Positions 33,821-45,900 of a DNA stretch of 64,000 bases are shown piece after piece. A program made the position numbers and the translations under genes. The notes under the pieces were generated by a model. The model saw nothing but the letters and a program-made list of their open reading frames with translations, was not told where the DNA came from and searched no databases. Numbering within the stretch: position 1 is the stretch's first letter; each line of letters opens with the position of its first letter. The DNA lies in NCBI GenBank assembly GCA_028551475.1, contig CM052361.1, positions 14,081,501 through 14,145,500 on the forward strand, given 5' to 3'. Origin of the DNA: Casuarina equisetifolia (Eukaryota; Streptophyta; Magnoliopsida; Fagales; Casuarinaceae).

Positions 33821-35135
33821 CTGCACAAAAAATAAACCCAAGAAGGTTTTCAGAAGCAGATTATATCAAGAACTCAATTTAACATCGTCAGAGGAGAATT
33901 CAACTGCAGTTGTGAACCATAAATACCCAAATTCCATGCACTTATTATCACTTGTTCATAACCATTCCTTCGTAGACACTCATTTTTTGCTACTATCAAT
34001 GACAGTTATTATCAACTTATCCTCTATAATACATTAGCAATACTAATAATAATAAGAATTATAACAAAACAGTAATTGTAATACTGTTGTTACTACTATT
34101 ATATATTAAAAAAAATTGTCCAACGCTCATATACTCTATTCATTAGATAATTGTTAAAAAAAGACAGTTTCATATTAGAAAGATATAATCCCTAGATAAT
34201 ATTTAAATGTAAAATTATCTTTCTAATTTATAAACTAACTTTTAGTTTGGATTGGGTAACCTAATATGGTATTAAAGCTTAGATTAATCTTTTGTAATTT
34301 TTATTCAACTTTGAGCTTTTAAAATATGTTGAGTGATTAGAAGAGCATCAATTCCACCATGGTCAACCTTTAGCCCAAAGTAAGCTAAGTGTGCAAAAAA
34401 ATATTAAAAACAAAAGTCTTACATCAAAAAGATATGATCTAGAAAAAAAAAAACTTAAATATAAAATTTGTCTCATGAACTCAAACATTAAATTTTGAGT
34501 TGAACTTTGAACTTTTTAATAATAAAAAATTAATTGATACAAAAAGTTTTGATAGAAATCAATTTGTCGCACTGTTGGTCGTGCTAAATATTTGGAACTT
34601 CTCAAAGACCAAACCAAAACAAAAAGTCACACTTGGAGTTTCTTCATTTCAAGAAGCTAACATTATAACCGATGCGGAGCCACTGAAAATTCCATCACGA
34701 GCCAAATTCCAGTGCATTCCTAAACACACTCCGCTTGATTATAAAGAAAACGAGGGAAGCTATGAACATTATTTAGCATTCAATCATACAAGCAATGTTA
34801 CAATCCTCAGATTGGGGAAAATAACGACGCAGATATCTTCTACTACCAAAAAAAGAAGGCCTTAAAATATGCAGCGCTTAAAAGAATTTAAAAAAAAAAT
34901 GAGCGAAGAGTGATTAAAACATTCGGGATACATATGGTCATGGATGTGGCTCATAAGAACTTTAAAAACCTTTTACCACGCATCATATAACAACAGTAGA
35001 TCTTCAGGTTTCACTGCACAAGAAGCGAGAATTTAACTAGATAGGAGAAAGAATAATAAAAAAAAAAAAAAAAAAAGCAAGACCTCAACTTTATTAGTAA
35101 AACCGGGGAGAGCAATGCAAGATCAAACAACTTAC
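33821..35135 (-). other. Inferred 5' UTR intron of the MCTP gene
   Basis: On the minus strand TTTTTTGTGCAG ends at 33821, eight bases before the MCTP ATG, and a consensus donor GTAAGTTG begins at 35135. Together they would define a 1315-bp intron in the leader, an arrangement known for several MCTP genes. It contains the TRIM-like element at 34160-34505. The donor choice is inference, and no transcript evidence is available. Confidence 0.4.
34160..34505 (+). repeat. Intact TRIM-like element: two short LTRs, PBS, non-coding interior
   Basis: A first terminal repeat (about 34160-34262, with AGATAATATTTAAATG and TTATAAACTAACTTTTAG) is followed by PBS-like TGGTATTAAAGC at 34267. Then come about 130 bp without coding capacity and a second repeat (about 34410-34505, with AAAGTCTTACATCAAAAAG and CTTAAATATAAAATTT). 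This layout defines a TRIM. It is the best-preserved copy of the family seen at 4.5, 6.9 and 20.0/26.0 kb. Confidence 0.65.
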
Positions 35136-35520
35136 AAAAACCCATCACAGTCTATATAATACACAAACCAATCGCAATAGACTACAGATTCCAAACATGA
35201 ATAACTCAAACTCTACACCGCTTCTCATGCACAGATTCCAAGCTCATACAAACGATAAAATATCAATACTTTTTCTCATATATGCTATAGTAAAGAGGGA
35301 GCGAGAAGGAGCGAGAGGGAGCGAGAGAGACAGAGAGAGGCCTAACTGAATGAAGATGGGCGGCTGGGCACGTTGCGTCACAGAGAAAGATGGAAAGGAT
35401 TCGAGTTCGGTTACGGTGAAAGAGAGAGGGAAAACTTCAGTGACAACATATCGGTGATGACATGGCACTTTATTCAAAAGGCCCCCCATTAAAGCCCATA
35501 TAAGTTTTACTTATTTTCTC
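35136..35520 (-). promoter_or_regulatory. Putative MCTP promoter/leader with CT-rich tract
   Basis: On the minus strand a pyrimidine-rich stretch (complement of 35293-35340, full of GAGAGA and GAGCGA) lies downstream of a TATA-like TTATATGG (35497-35504). CT-rich patches close to transcription starts are common in plant 5' UTRs. The position upstream of the inferred leader intron fits. The start site is not established. Confidence 0.35.
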
Positions 35521-35626
35521 TCTCTCCGCCTCTCTCTTTTCGTTCTTTCCTAACATAAGATGCGACATTTGGAAAGAATAAATCTACAACGACTTTGTCG
35601 CACCCTAGTAAACCATTGATGTGCAA

Positions 35627-35763
35627 GTACCACGTTTTGGTTTGCGGCAGAATAGCCTGTGTGAAACGTGGTACCTGTGGTGTTGGATTTCGCCACAATC
35701 GGGCATGGAACTTGGATACGTAACTTCGTTTCTTGCGTACCAATAAGTTGGTATCCAAGTTCC
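35627..35763. repeat. Two adjacent perfect inverted repeats (hairpins)
   Basis: Hairpin 1 has arms GTACCACGTTT (35627-35637) and AAACGTGGTAC (35664-35674). Hairpin 2 has arms GGAACTTGGATAC (35707-35719) and GTATCCAAGTTCC (35751-35763), 13 bp without mismatch and a 31-base loop. The sequence is less AT-rich than its surroundings. I cannot assign it to a known element. Confidence 0.7.
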
Positions 35764-36131
35764 CGCCAATTCATTTGATTCAATTGCAGAGAAGTAAATA
35801 AAAGAAAAACAAACAGAATAAGAAAATGTCTTACCGTACGAGAGATTAAAAGTCTCTTTTTTTTTTTTTAAACTCACACAACTTTAAATGTGAAACTTGA
35901 GATTAAGAGGTCACAAATAATACTTGTTCCTATTTAAGTTAAGCACTTGTTGAAACTAAAAGTTTGTGGTTATGTATAACAAACTTGCTTCTATGGGTCA
36001 GAAAAAGATTTCACCATCCAAAGATACAGTGCAAAATATGGGCAATACGTGGCACAGGCAAACTCGTATGGCACACAAGTGATCTTAGAGACAAACTCGC
36101 ATGAGCTCTGAAAGTTTCGACTTGAGAGTGA

Positions 36132-37543
36132 CTGCTCTGATATAGTGATAGACTCAGTCATTTAAGAAAAGAGAATTGATCATACATGTATAACCGTAAA
36201 GGACTAATGTTGATGTAACCCTCTAAGTTAGGTTTGTACAGAAATGAAATGCAGAAACTAAAAAGTATATCGGAACTCGATTTTTGTTTAGATAAGTTCT
36301 TAATACAAGTTCTACTTTACAATACATTACATTCCCTATCTTATACCCAAAAAAAGCTACATTTCTACAGCTAATAAGCAAGAATCCTGTGTATGAAATA
36401 TCAAAGAAATTTTGAAAATTCGACTGAAATATTACAAAAAATAAAATAAGACAAAATCTTTTGTAGGAATCTTTCGTTCGCTACGTTCTATATCACTAAA
36501 GGATTCTTCTCAATTCATCAATCAATGTAAAATCATCCTTTATGGTACAACTTTTATCAAATCTTTAGTCTTTCCTTTAGCATGTAAATCTCCAAATAAA
36601 AAAAATGCACATTTATTTCCTTATTTGAAAACATATTTTGAATTTTATTCCTTAACACCCCCTTCAAACTAGTGATTTGCTTACACCAAATTTGTGAAGG
36701 AAATGTTCATGTTGTCATCTGCATATCAGAAGATCATTTGAAAATTTGGGCATGTAGGCCCAATTAAAACTTTAGGAATAAAACCCCAGCCACTTAGAAC
36801 TTTGGGCATTAATCCCATTCAAAAATTCTGGGCATTAAGCTCATTTCACTTTTAGATACGATGGCCTATATCATTTCAGTTTTTGGTTCATATAATTTAA
36901 ATTTTCGGCATGAAAACACATATCATTTTAGTTTTCAAGCATAATAATTCACATCACTTCAGTATTGGCTTGATAGCCAATTCATCTAACCATGAAAGCC
37001 CGATTATTTTTGAATATTTTTTCTTAGAGAAAAGTAGGATTCACATTATTAATCCTTTCAGCCAAAAAGAAAAGAAAGGAAACAAGGTTATGGAAGCAAA
37101 GTGGAACGGCTAAACTGAAATCTCGAACTCGAATTTATTTAAATAAACTCTTCATTTGAGTGTACTCTCAATCGATTACATATTATGATTTACACAATAA
37201 ATCTTGTATTTCTAAGGTTAATGAGCAAGAATCTTTTCAAATGAAAATCAAAGAAATCTTAATATACTATAATATCACAAACAAACAAAAAAAGGTTTCT
37301 TTGGTTAACACTCCATATCTTGAAAATCTCTCACTTAATGTCATTCCATATCTCTGAAATCCTATTGACCATTCAACTCGTGATTTTTTCTCCAGATTCT
37401 TCTTGATTTACCAGTCAAATCAAATTCAGATTTTACAAGAATAACGTAAATTGAATATTCAGTCTTTTCTTTTGTATCAAATCTCCTAATAAAAGATAGC
37501 ACATGTTTTTCGTTTAAAAATTTTCGAATTTCATTCCTTAACA
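36132..37543 (-). repeat. Decayed LTR retroelement fragments, two related LTR-like copies
   Basis: Minus-strand LTR-like segments begin TGTTAAGGAAT at 36657 and at 37543 and share AATCTTTCGT/AGAAATC-type blocks, an AACTCGA motif and AGCAAGAATC. The first is bordered inward by a purine tract (complement of CCCCCTTC at 36658). TATATCAGAGCAG at about 36131-36143 on the minus strand resembles a PBS. Between the copies a short GGGCAT-containing repeat occurs (36740-36990). Borders and target duplication were not resolved. Confidence 0.5.
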
Positions 37544-39758
37544 AGGGTTTTCAATTCATCAGCCCCTTCACAACTGATACGAAAGTTAAAACGAATAATA
37601 ATAATAATCTTTCTCGTAATAGCAATCAGGACGCCATGCATGATATGGACAAAAGTGCTCGACAATACCAATTGACAAAAATAAAATTCTAGAATGATCC
37701 ATAAGATTAATAAAAGTTCATTTAATATGTCAATAAATAGTAACGATGGATGGTGAATAATTAACGATTTCATAATGAGAACATAAAAGACAAGAACATA
37801 CGGAATAAGCATGTATACATAACACACAAATAAAATTTTAAAGATACCTATGAAATCAATAGAAATTTACGTAAGAAGAGGAGTGCAAAATATATGGCAG
37901 ACTGAACTTCATTTTGCTATTTAGCGTTGAAAAAGTAACAGAAAATAAAAATGAAAGAAAGGTGCATTGAGTTAATGGTTCCTTTCCTACAAACTCAAGT
38001 GAGTTCTTATATTAACAAACTTTCAGTACACAAAACAAGCTATTAAATATTAGTGTGAAGTTATCTTACATTACTAAAATATGGGCTATGTGGAATAGTT
38101 TATATGTAAAGAAATGCTGTGGAAATTCAACAAGATTGTGCCACTTAATATTGTAAGCTTTGCTATGGAGTCCACACAATATAAGTGGCACTACAGTAGG
38201 TTCAGGTTGGACCATTGTGGTATGGGGACATATTAAATATTAGTGTAAAATTATCTTACATTGCTAAGATATGGGCTTATAGTGTCGTTTATATACAAAG
38301 AAATATTTTCTTCCTTTGAACTAGCTTTTTGTGGAAGGTTAGAGATTTTTAATCAAAGCGAACTTAACCACAATTCCAAGGTCAATCCTTTGACAATTTG
38401 GAATCTGTCCCCGTTCAACTGGCAGTGATAGGTGAGTCTTCATAAACACTTGTTGAAACTGCAAGACGACCAGAATACTTGTACTTAATTTGCATCCTCA
38501 TAGTATGGCAAATTTGCTATTTGCTATAGCAATGAATCTGCAACAGGAGGCTTTCCAGCATCCAACCTCTACTTCTTCCATATGAAAGATCAATTGGAAG
38601 AAATATTTTAATAAAAGGGTATGCCTGATTCTTTAACAAAGTTTACAATGTAATTAGTGTGTTAAATCCTCTGTTTACTTATTTTTCAAAGGCAATTTAC
38701 AATTAAGTAAACTTCCATTTGGATTTTGCTAAAGACTTCTTGACATTTACAGAAGTTGAACTGTGAGCTTTTTAAAAAAAAAAAAAAACTCTTGGGTTGT
38801 CTTGCCTAAAGATGAAGCATTTCTTCCGGTAAGTTATGGCAACAAGCCCCCATATGTTTATAACTATTCGTAAATAATTTTAAAAAATTAATCTAATTCC
38901 CTATTTATTGGTGTAAAACCTATCCCAAAAGCTTGAGATAAAAAAGAAAATGTGTAAACCAGGGCTTAGTTAAATAATATTGGAGTCATGGTTATTACAC
39001 TCAACCTTATGTTATTAAGTAAAATATGTCAAGGCATTATCCTTGTTAAATTAATATATATATATATATATTATAATTATAGTCAGTTGTTGACTCAAGT
39101 TATTAAGGAGAAATATTTAAGTAAGGAATATTCAACAAAACTGACATAAATAGCGAAATCAACATACAGGCGGAAACGTACGCTTCAATATTATTCTAAC
39201 CAGTTGTTTCAAAGCTTATATTAATAAAAAAGAGTAAATCTAGATCATTCAATAGATGTTCTAACTGTTTTACATTCTGCGTAATAAGTTCGCCTCCTAT
39301 GGCAATGGAAGCTGCTTGTTAGTCCTACCTTGGTAACGTATAAATTTCAAGATGCATTTGTTTTCCAAATAGGTTGAAGCTTTTAGGTTGGATAACTCTT
39401 CTGTTTTGTCTTTACCTTTCAACCATTTGCATATTCTTAATATCACTTGACAAAGATATTGTCACGTACTCCCCAACCTAAGGCTCTCTACATGTAGTAT
39501 TTTCTCCGTGTGGATTGCCTCCAGCTTAAAGACCAGGACACTAATCCATGCAAGGGGAGCCACAGCAGTTCATGACCGTTAAGTAGTAGTAGTTATTGCG
39601 TTTAATCCATTATTAAGCTTGTATGGGTGTAAATCTATAAAACCGTAAAGTAGCCAGGTACAATGGTGTCCGGCTATAAAAGTAAGGGACTAAGAAGATA
39701 GGCAAGCTTTTGTTTTTAATTAACATAATGACTAGTCATGCCTATATACAGGGGTTTT
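37544..39758. other. Intergenic sequence, no gene recognised
   Basis: A diverged direct repeat is present: TATTAAATATTAGTGTGAAG ... AAATATGGG at about 38041-38090 and again at 38231-38280. A dinucleotide AT run lies near 39054-39070. No protein motif was seen in any frame. Confidence 0.4.
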
Positions 39759-40019
39759 GCATATAGAAATGCTTAATAAACTAACTAACTACAACCGAAA
39801 AGTATAATTAATTAACTATAAAACCAATATAATTATAACCACTAAAGGAAAAGATTTGATTGTGAAAATTTTTAAACTTTCTTTTTTAGTATGTGTCTAT
39901 TGCATATGGAAATACTTAATAAGCTAACTAATTACAACAAGAAAGTATAATTATAGCTATTAAAGGAAAAAATTTGACGGCAAAACTTTTTAAACTTTCT
40001 TTCTTAATATGTATCTATT
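39759..40019. repeat. Tandem duplication of ~120-143 bp
   Basis: Copy 1 (39759-39901) and copy 2 (39902-40019) share GCATATAGAAATGCTTAATAA-like starts, CTATTAAAGGAAAA-like centres and TTTAAACTTTCTTTCTTA-like ends. Copy 2 lacks about 20 bp present in copy 1. Confidence 0.82.
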
Positions 40020-40121
40020 ATATATGGTCTAAATAAAATCATAGACATTTTTAAAATAAAGCTATTCAAATGTCAATTTTATTAACTAAAATAAAAAAAG
40101 TAGTATATGAAAAACCATTTA

Positions 40122-41512
40122 TGTTGGAAAAAGAACATGTTCCATGACAATATATTTTGATATGACAATTTTTATTGATAAATGTATATAAATGTTTTTC
40201 ATATTTTAGTATGCAAAATAAAACTAAAAGAAGTAAAAGGTGTGTAAATTATAATATTAATTAATGATATTATAAAGTAATCAGTTTCCTACATCCTTAA
40301 TATTACTATCTTATCCAAGTTTTGAAAGGATAATTCTTGAACAAGAAGAAAATATTAATTATACAATATGCTTATCCAAAAGGAATTGATGCTAGACTAT
40401 CCTTGTAGGAAAAAATGTTTAAATAAGTGGCAGTCCAACTTGAACTAAGAAACTGACCCATGTTAAGGGACTTTGGTTCATGATCACATTAAGAGCTCAA
40501 CCAGTGAAGCAACTCAAGCCCACAAGACTTAAGAGCTCAACCCACGAAGCAGCTCTGGCTCCTAAGCCTTAAAAGCTTAACCCATGAAGTAACTCAGGCC
40601 TGCAAGACCTAAGCTCGACCCAAGAAAAGACTCAGGCCCACAAGACTTAAGTATGACCCGAGAGAAGCCCTAGCTTCTAACTCGATCAAGATAGCAAGCC
40701 TTTTGTCCTCTTTGCAACCAAATGTCGACTTTCTCAATGGTAAGAAATTTAAAGAAGAGATTTTTTTGTCAAAATAGCTAATCAGTGTAATTCTATGATG
40801 ATTAAGAGTTTGAATTGAAGCCCTAAATAGGATATGATGAGGTAACTTTGTTCTCTCAAGGGGGAAAGGACTCTAAATCCATCAAGTGTGGTAGAAACCT
40901 AAATCAACTACTTTTATTTGATTTCATATAAAAACAAAAAAGAAGAACATGAGTTTACTAAGAAGATCTTGAATGAAATTCTTTATAGATTATATTCTTT
41001 GTGATTACACTTGTGTATTATCTTGTTTATGTGTTGATTGAACTCTAATTATTATTTTGCACATAAACTTGATTGTAAATTTGAAACCCAAACTTTTTAT
41101 AATTTGGGAGTTTCATGATTCGAGCTTTGATTGTGACCTTTTATCTTAGAAAGTTTTTTGATTAGCAATATCCCTTACAAACTACATATATCATTAAGCA
41201 TTTGCTTTGTAAAAAAGTTAGAATAACCTTTACTTGTAACCTTATGGTGTTGTAATCCTTTGAAAAAGGGATTATGGAGGTTAGGAGAATGTTTTCTCCT
41301 AATTAATAAGTAAAGTGGACTTCAATAAGTTAGATTGAAGGAAGAAGAGGGTGAACATAGGTGTAAAGGTTGAACTACCGTGGTAAAAGCTGTCTATGTG
41401 TATTCTCTATTGATGCCTTTTATTCTGCTCTAGAAATCCAATTGATAGACTTAAAGCTTGAAAACCAATTCACCCCCTCCCTCCTTTCTTGGCTAGCCAT
41501 TATACCTAATAA
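40122..41512 (+). repeat. Solo LTR of the SIRE-like copia family
   Basis: It starts TGTTGGAAAAAGAAC and ends CCATTATACCTAATA, 1391 bp, colinear with the solo LTR at 13356 (GTAAAAGGTGTGTAAATTA, AGAAGAGGGTGAACATAGG, CCTCCTTTCTTGG). No internal retroelement sequence adjoins it. The flanks ATTTA and ATCAT do not match, so the target duplication is lost or the end is eroded. The terminal CA is also changed to TA. Confidence 0.78.
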
Positions 41513-41701
41513 TCATTACTTAAGAATATTAAACCCTTTTAGGGTAAATGTTTTATTATGTTATAGATGAATAATTTCTAACTCAATTTTCTTTTAAATG
41601 AATTATGATGTTGAGTATGCTCTTAAAATTTTGTATTCTCTTATTTTTAGATGAATATACTCATATATTCAAAAAAATAAATAAATAATAAATAAATAAT
41701 G

Positions 41702-42270
41702 ATCTTCAAGACTAACGTAGTTCATTTTTTTCATTCTTAGCAGTTATCGTGTGGTACTTTGTAGGACACACACCATGCTTTGAAATCAGCATGTCACGTT
41801 TTGAGGAGGGACTTGTTGCATTGTTGGCCTCTAATTTATTGTCAATATGCATCCTAAACTTTATGTTGGTCATGCCCGAGCTTGCTGCATCGTTGGTTTC
41901 TCCTGCTGTCGACATGCGGCCTTAAACTTATGTCGGTGATGCCCATCCTGATTCTGAATGAATCAGAAGAAGCTCTTCCCAAAGGTTTAGTTAGTATACT
42001 GATGATGGAATGTGTCTTGTAGATAATGTATTTATGCAGATGGAACTAGACTTGGAACATAAGTTTAAGGACGCATATTAACTGAACAAGTCTTCCAAAA
42101 TATGTATTTATGACGGAAGATCAACTGTAGATCAACTTGTTCCGAGCCTTCAAGACTAATGCAGTTCGTGGTTTCTGGACATTTTCTGTAGTCTGTAGAA
42201 GTCGCACCATGAAGCGTGTCACGCTTTGAGGAAGGACTCGCTGCATTGCTGGCCTCTCCTTTACTGTCAA
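41702..42270. repeat. Diverged direct repeat (~440-bp offset) downstream of the DRB gene
   Basis: TTCAAGACTAACGTAGTTC, GTCACGTTTTGAGGAGGGAC and GTTGCATTGTTGGCCTCT (41705-41832) recur as TTCAAGACTAATGCAGTTC, GTCACGCTTTGAGGAAGGAC and GCTGCATTGCTGGCCTCT (42149-42258). The second copy is followed by a GC-richer stretch to 42480. Its function is unknown; it lies in the 3' flank of the DRB gene. Confidence 0.7.
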
Positions 42271-42962
42271 CGGTAAAGTACCCTCAATCATCTTAAAGGG
42301 TACGGGGGGTGATAGTAGCAGTCGCAGACACAATTCAACCCTCCTTGTGCGGGCGTTTAAGCACCCCCGATCACATTCATGAGTACTTTGAAACAGCTCA
42401 ATCCCTATTCTGCTTCTTAAATTAACATCCTTTTTATGCCTATTTCCCAATCTATAGGCGACAAATCTTGCACGAAGTCCTTTTTGTCCCATTATCGATT
42501 TTTATATGTTTTAAATGGCACCCAATTTGACTTGTTTGATGCTTTTGTTAACAATCCCTACCACCTCCTTCTATTGTTAGATACTGCTCCATGCACTCTC
42601 TTAGCGCCGTAGCTTGAGCTATGGACTGCGAGAAGAATGATAATAAGAAAACAGTTTGGTATTCATGGCTATTCTTTAATACGTAGCACAACGGAATGAA
42701 ACAAGCTCCGTCATTCTCCCAGTTTGAAGGTTGTCAAAAGTCTCGCATTACTTCACACTCACATTGCTAATGCTCCTTTTTAATTCCGAGTCAAAAAATC
42801 CACAGGCAGGAACAGTTACTGTCAGGTCCATCCTTCCGACATAAAGTATCAGTTCACAAAAAGTTTCAGTATGATCATATATTTAGGAGTATGGCATGTA
42901 CAATGAAGAGTTCATTAATATGGCATTAGAAATAGAACTGGTCACGCTTCTAGTTAACTGTC

Positions 42963-45900
42963 TCACTCTTGGGAGTAAGCAACCCACTGATCATCATTCA
43001 TGGGCAACATAGTGCAGCCCTCGGGAGTTGTTATGTTTGGCATGCGTGGGCAAACAACTACCCTTTTATAGGATGAGGTATCCGTCCCAGCTGTTGGCGC
43101 AAGACTCGTGTCCGCAGCTAAATTAGCGGAGGAATCACATAAAGATGAAGCACTGTTACTTCCACAGGAATTATAACGGCTGAATTCAGCACCTACTGCA
43201 ATCAATGAGATAAGAAGGCTTAGAGATCTGTATGTCATTGCCGTACTACTTTAACTACCAACAAGCTTTATTCAACCCTAATGAACTTCATATGCGATTG
43301 GACACGCATACAGAGAAGTATATACCAATGAGTTGGGGCATTTCAATAGGGCATAAATTAGGCTATAGACATTTCGTGAGAATTCAAGAATTCTTTTACT
43401 TTCAAGACCACAATTAATGTGCCTTTCGATCTAATAAAGTGCAGTAAGAGGTGTGTGCCAAAGCCAGCCACCACATTCATCTCAGAAGCATCAATAACAA
43501 ATAGAATGAATCTAGATAGGGGGAAAAGGAAACTAATAAAAATGAAAAACTAAGCTAATGCAAACAATGATGGTCTAGCAAGCGTAATAATATGATTAAA
43601 ATAAATGAACGGCCTTGAGAAAAATTTCACCTGTATCCTCCTTAGCTTGTCCCTCTGTAACGATGCAAGGATTCACACTCGTTAGGGCTTCGGATCCAAC
43701 CTGTGGCTGCAGATCAGCGAGATTTGGTTGCACGCTAAAAGTTGAAAATTCAATTGCTTCTTGTTCTTGCTGAGGGCACCCAATCAAAGGCCTCTGAGTT
43801 GACTTGCCTGGTAGAAATGCGAACTGTACATTAGACACCATGAGATGAATGCAAATACAAGGATCACAGTCATAGTTAGCAATGTCGATGTCATGGTAAA
43901 AATACCATAAGAGCATATTCAGCAGAACTTAGTCTAAGATAAGATGTTTGTTAATGCAAATTAAAGTTTCAGGAACTGTTTCTACTAAAAATTGCCCAAA
44001 TAACTTTCCTCTCTGGTCCCCTTAAAATTCCCAACATATTAGTCTTGATTTTTCTTCTTATGGCTCAAATAGTGAGTTAAATCTTCTGAACATCAATTGA
44101 GGCTATCATTTCAAGATCTAAAACTAGTACAACCTAAATGTTAAAAGAAATTTAACCTTAAAACTCCTTTTCTTTTCTTTCCTTTTCCTCCTTTTTTTTT
44201 TCTGTTTTTGAGGGGCTAATGACATAGCTAAGAATTCAAGTTCTAATTATTCCACAAAAATTGCCATAAGTCATTGCTTCTTGTCATGAATTTACAAGCA
44301 TTGTCTTGTACCATAATCCAGGCACCTAATTAAAGTCCAACTAACTTCATGGGGCCCACAATTGGTTTATCTAAATTATGCAAAAAGATAACAACTACCA
44401 AATAACACAATCTCAGGTAAAAAAAGGGTTAAAAGAACCCTCCTATTAAAACAGCAAGGCCAGTAACCGGAACCAAAGATAATCATAATAGCAGCACGTA
44501 CATAAGAGTACTAAATTGATCCAATTAGCAATCCTAATCTACACACCAAAAAAAATGCAATTAGTAAGACAAGGAGAACATGCTGGAGGGTCAGACCACA
44601 CAGTACATAGTAGTATTACTATTGAAGAAAATTTTAAAAATGGATAACATGTGGAAGCTATGGACAGTACTATTGGAGTTGTTGGATGAATAAATCAAGT
44701 GAAGAGACAGGGGTCACCTTCTCCAGAGTAAATAGCTAAAGAATTGCAATCATTTTGTTGCTTGGCCAATTCACAAAAATCATAGGTTATGTCTGGTTGA
44801 TTCTCGGTTTCTTGCCGTGCTGGAAGCAAAAGGGTAGAAGACATCATAATGTGACTCTTAGAAGGTAGATGAACATCATGTGGTGCAATTGGATAAATGA
44901 GAAAGCCCAGGATTTTGAGACGTTTTTGAGTTTCCTGATGAAGCAGATCTTTCTATAACACTCATGTAAGCAAAAGACTTTGACATCATAATCTGGGACC
45001 TTTTTGGATCTTCTAATTGTTAGAAAATATATTTCTTTTTGAACGGTTTCCTGGTATATTTCATGTTTCCGTTTTGCCCCTCTATGGGAATTTTTTTCTT
45101 TCCGGGCAGCATACTCATCAAAAAGACTAAGATTTTTTATCAGAACAGGTCAAGGTCAGGTTGAAAATAAAGCAAAATCTCAAACTAATCTACTGACATC
45201 ACGCATGAAAGACAACAACAAGAATGCCTGCGGTGAAAACCAATGAATCCGTAGAAGGTGTATAAGGAATCAATACCTGCACTGGAATACACCTGTAGCC
45301 AATTAAAATATGCTTGTGCAGATTTACAATTTGTAGAGACCAAAAACCCCATTCCTAGTTAATGCTCTTAGAAATTCAAACAAACTAGTTCCAAGATATG
45401 AATTAAGAGTCTGCTAAGACTTAATAAAAGCTAATTACGTTCTAACTTCTTTAAATATGGCATGAGAACATTTTAACTACTGAAATGCTCCCAACTACTG
45501 ACTCAAGGGATGGTTACGTAGCATGTTTAAATGCTTTAAATCCAGACTGCCCGGAGCTAATAGTGTTTTAGAACATGCTACTCAGCAAATTGGCCTTGAC
45601 TCTCACCTGGTCATACATCTTAAACTGTTCTTGGTCCAGAAAAAATTGCAGCATTTTTTGCCATGTTCCAAAGGTGAAGCCCCATGCTTTTTACATTCTT
45701 CCTATAACTGGACTCAGCTACTCATAGCCGTCCAATCTCCAATTCAAGGAAGGTTTTGGATCTATAAATCTTAAATGTTTGCTTATGGTTGTAAGTGCTT
45801 TCCTTGTGCACTTACAATACAATGTGGTAATTCCCCGTTCTTGCGCTTTTCTTTATTAACAACTTGCTTATCAAATGGATTGGATTGTCAATCAGAACAG

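Noticed and set aside
34500..34865. 121-codon plus-strand open frame
   Set aside because: It starts in a TRIM-like terminal repeat and lies in the probable MCTP leader intron. No motif was seen.
35507..35877. Overlapping minus-strand open frames of 77-90 codons
   Set aside because: Three frames overlap in the same region and cross the hairpins. None has a motif, so they are by-products of a less AT-rich sequence.
42121..42492. 123-codon minus-strand open frame as a gene
   Set aside because: The sequence is partly duplicated at 41.7 kb with the frame broken there. No domain or splice partner was found. Kept only as a finding.
45523..45774. 83-codon plus-strand open frame
   Set aside because: It lies inside intron 4 of the DRB gene on the opposite strand, with no recognised domain.
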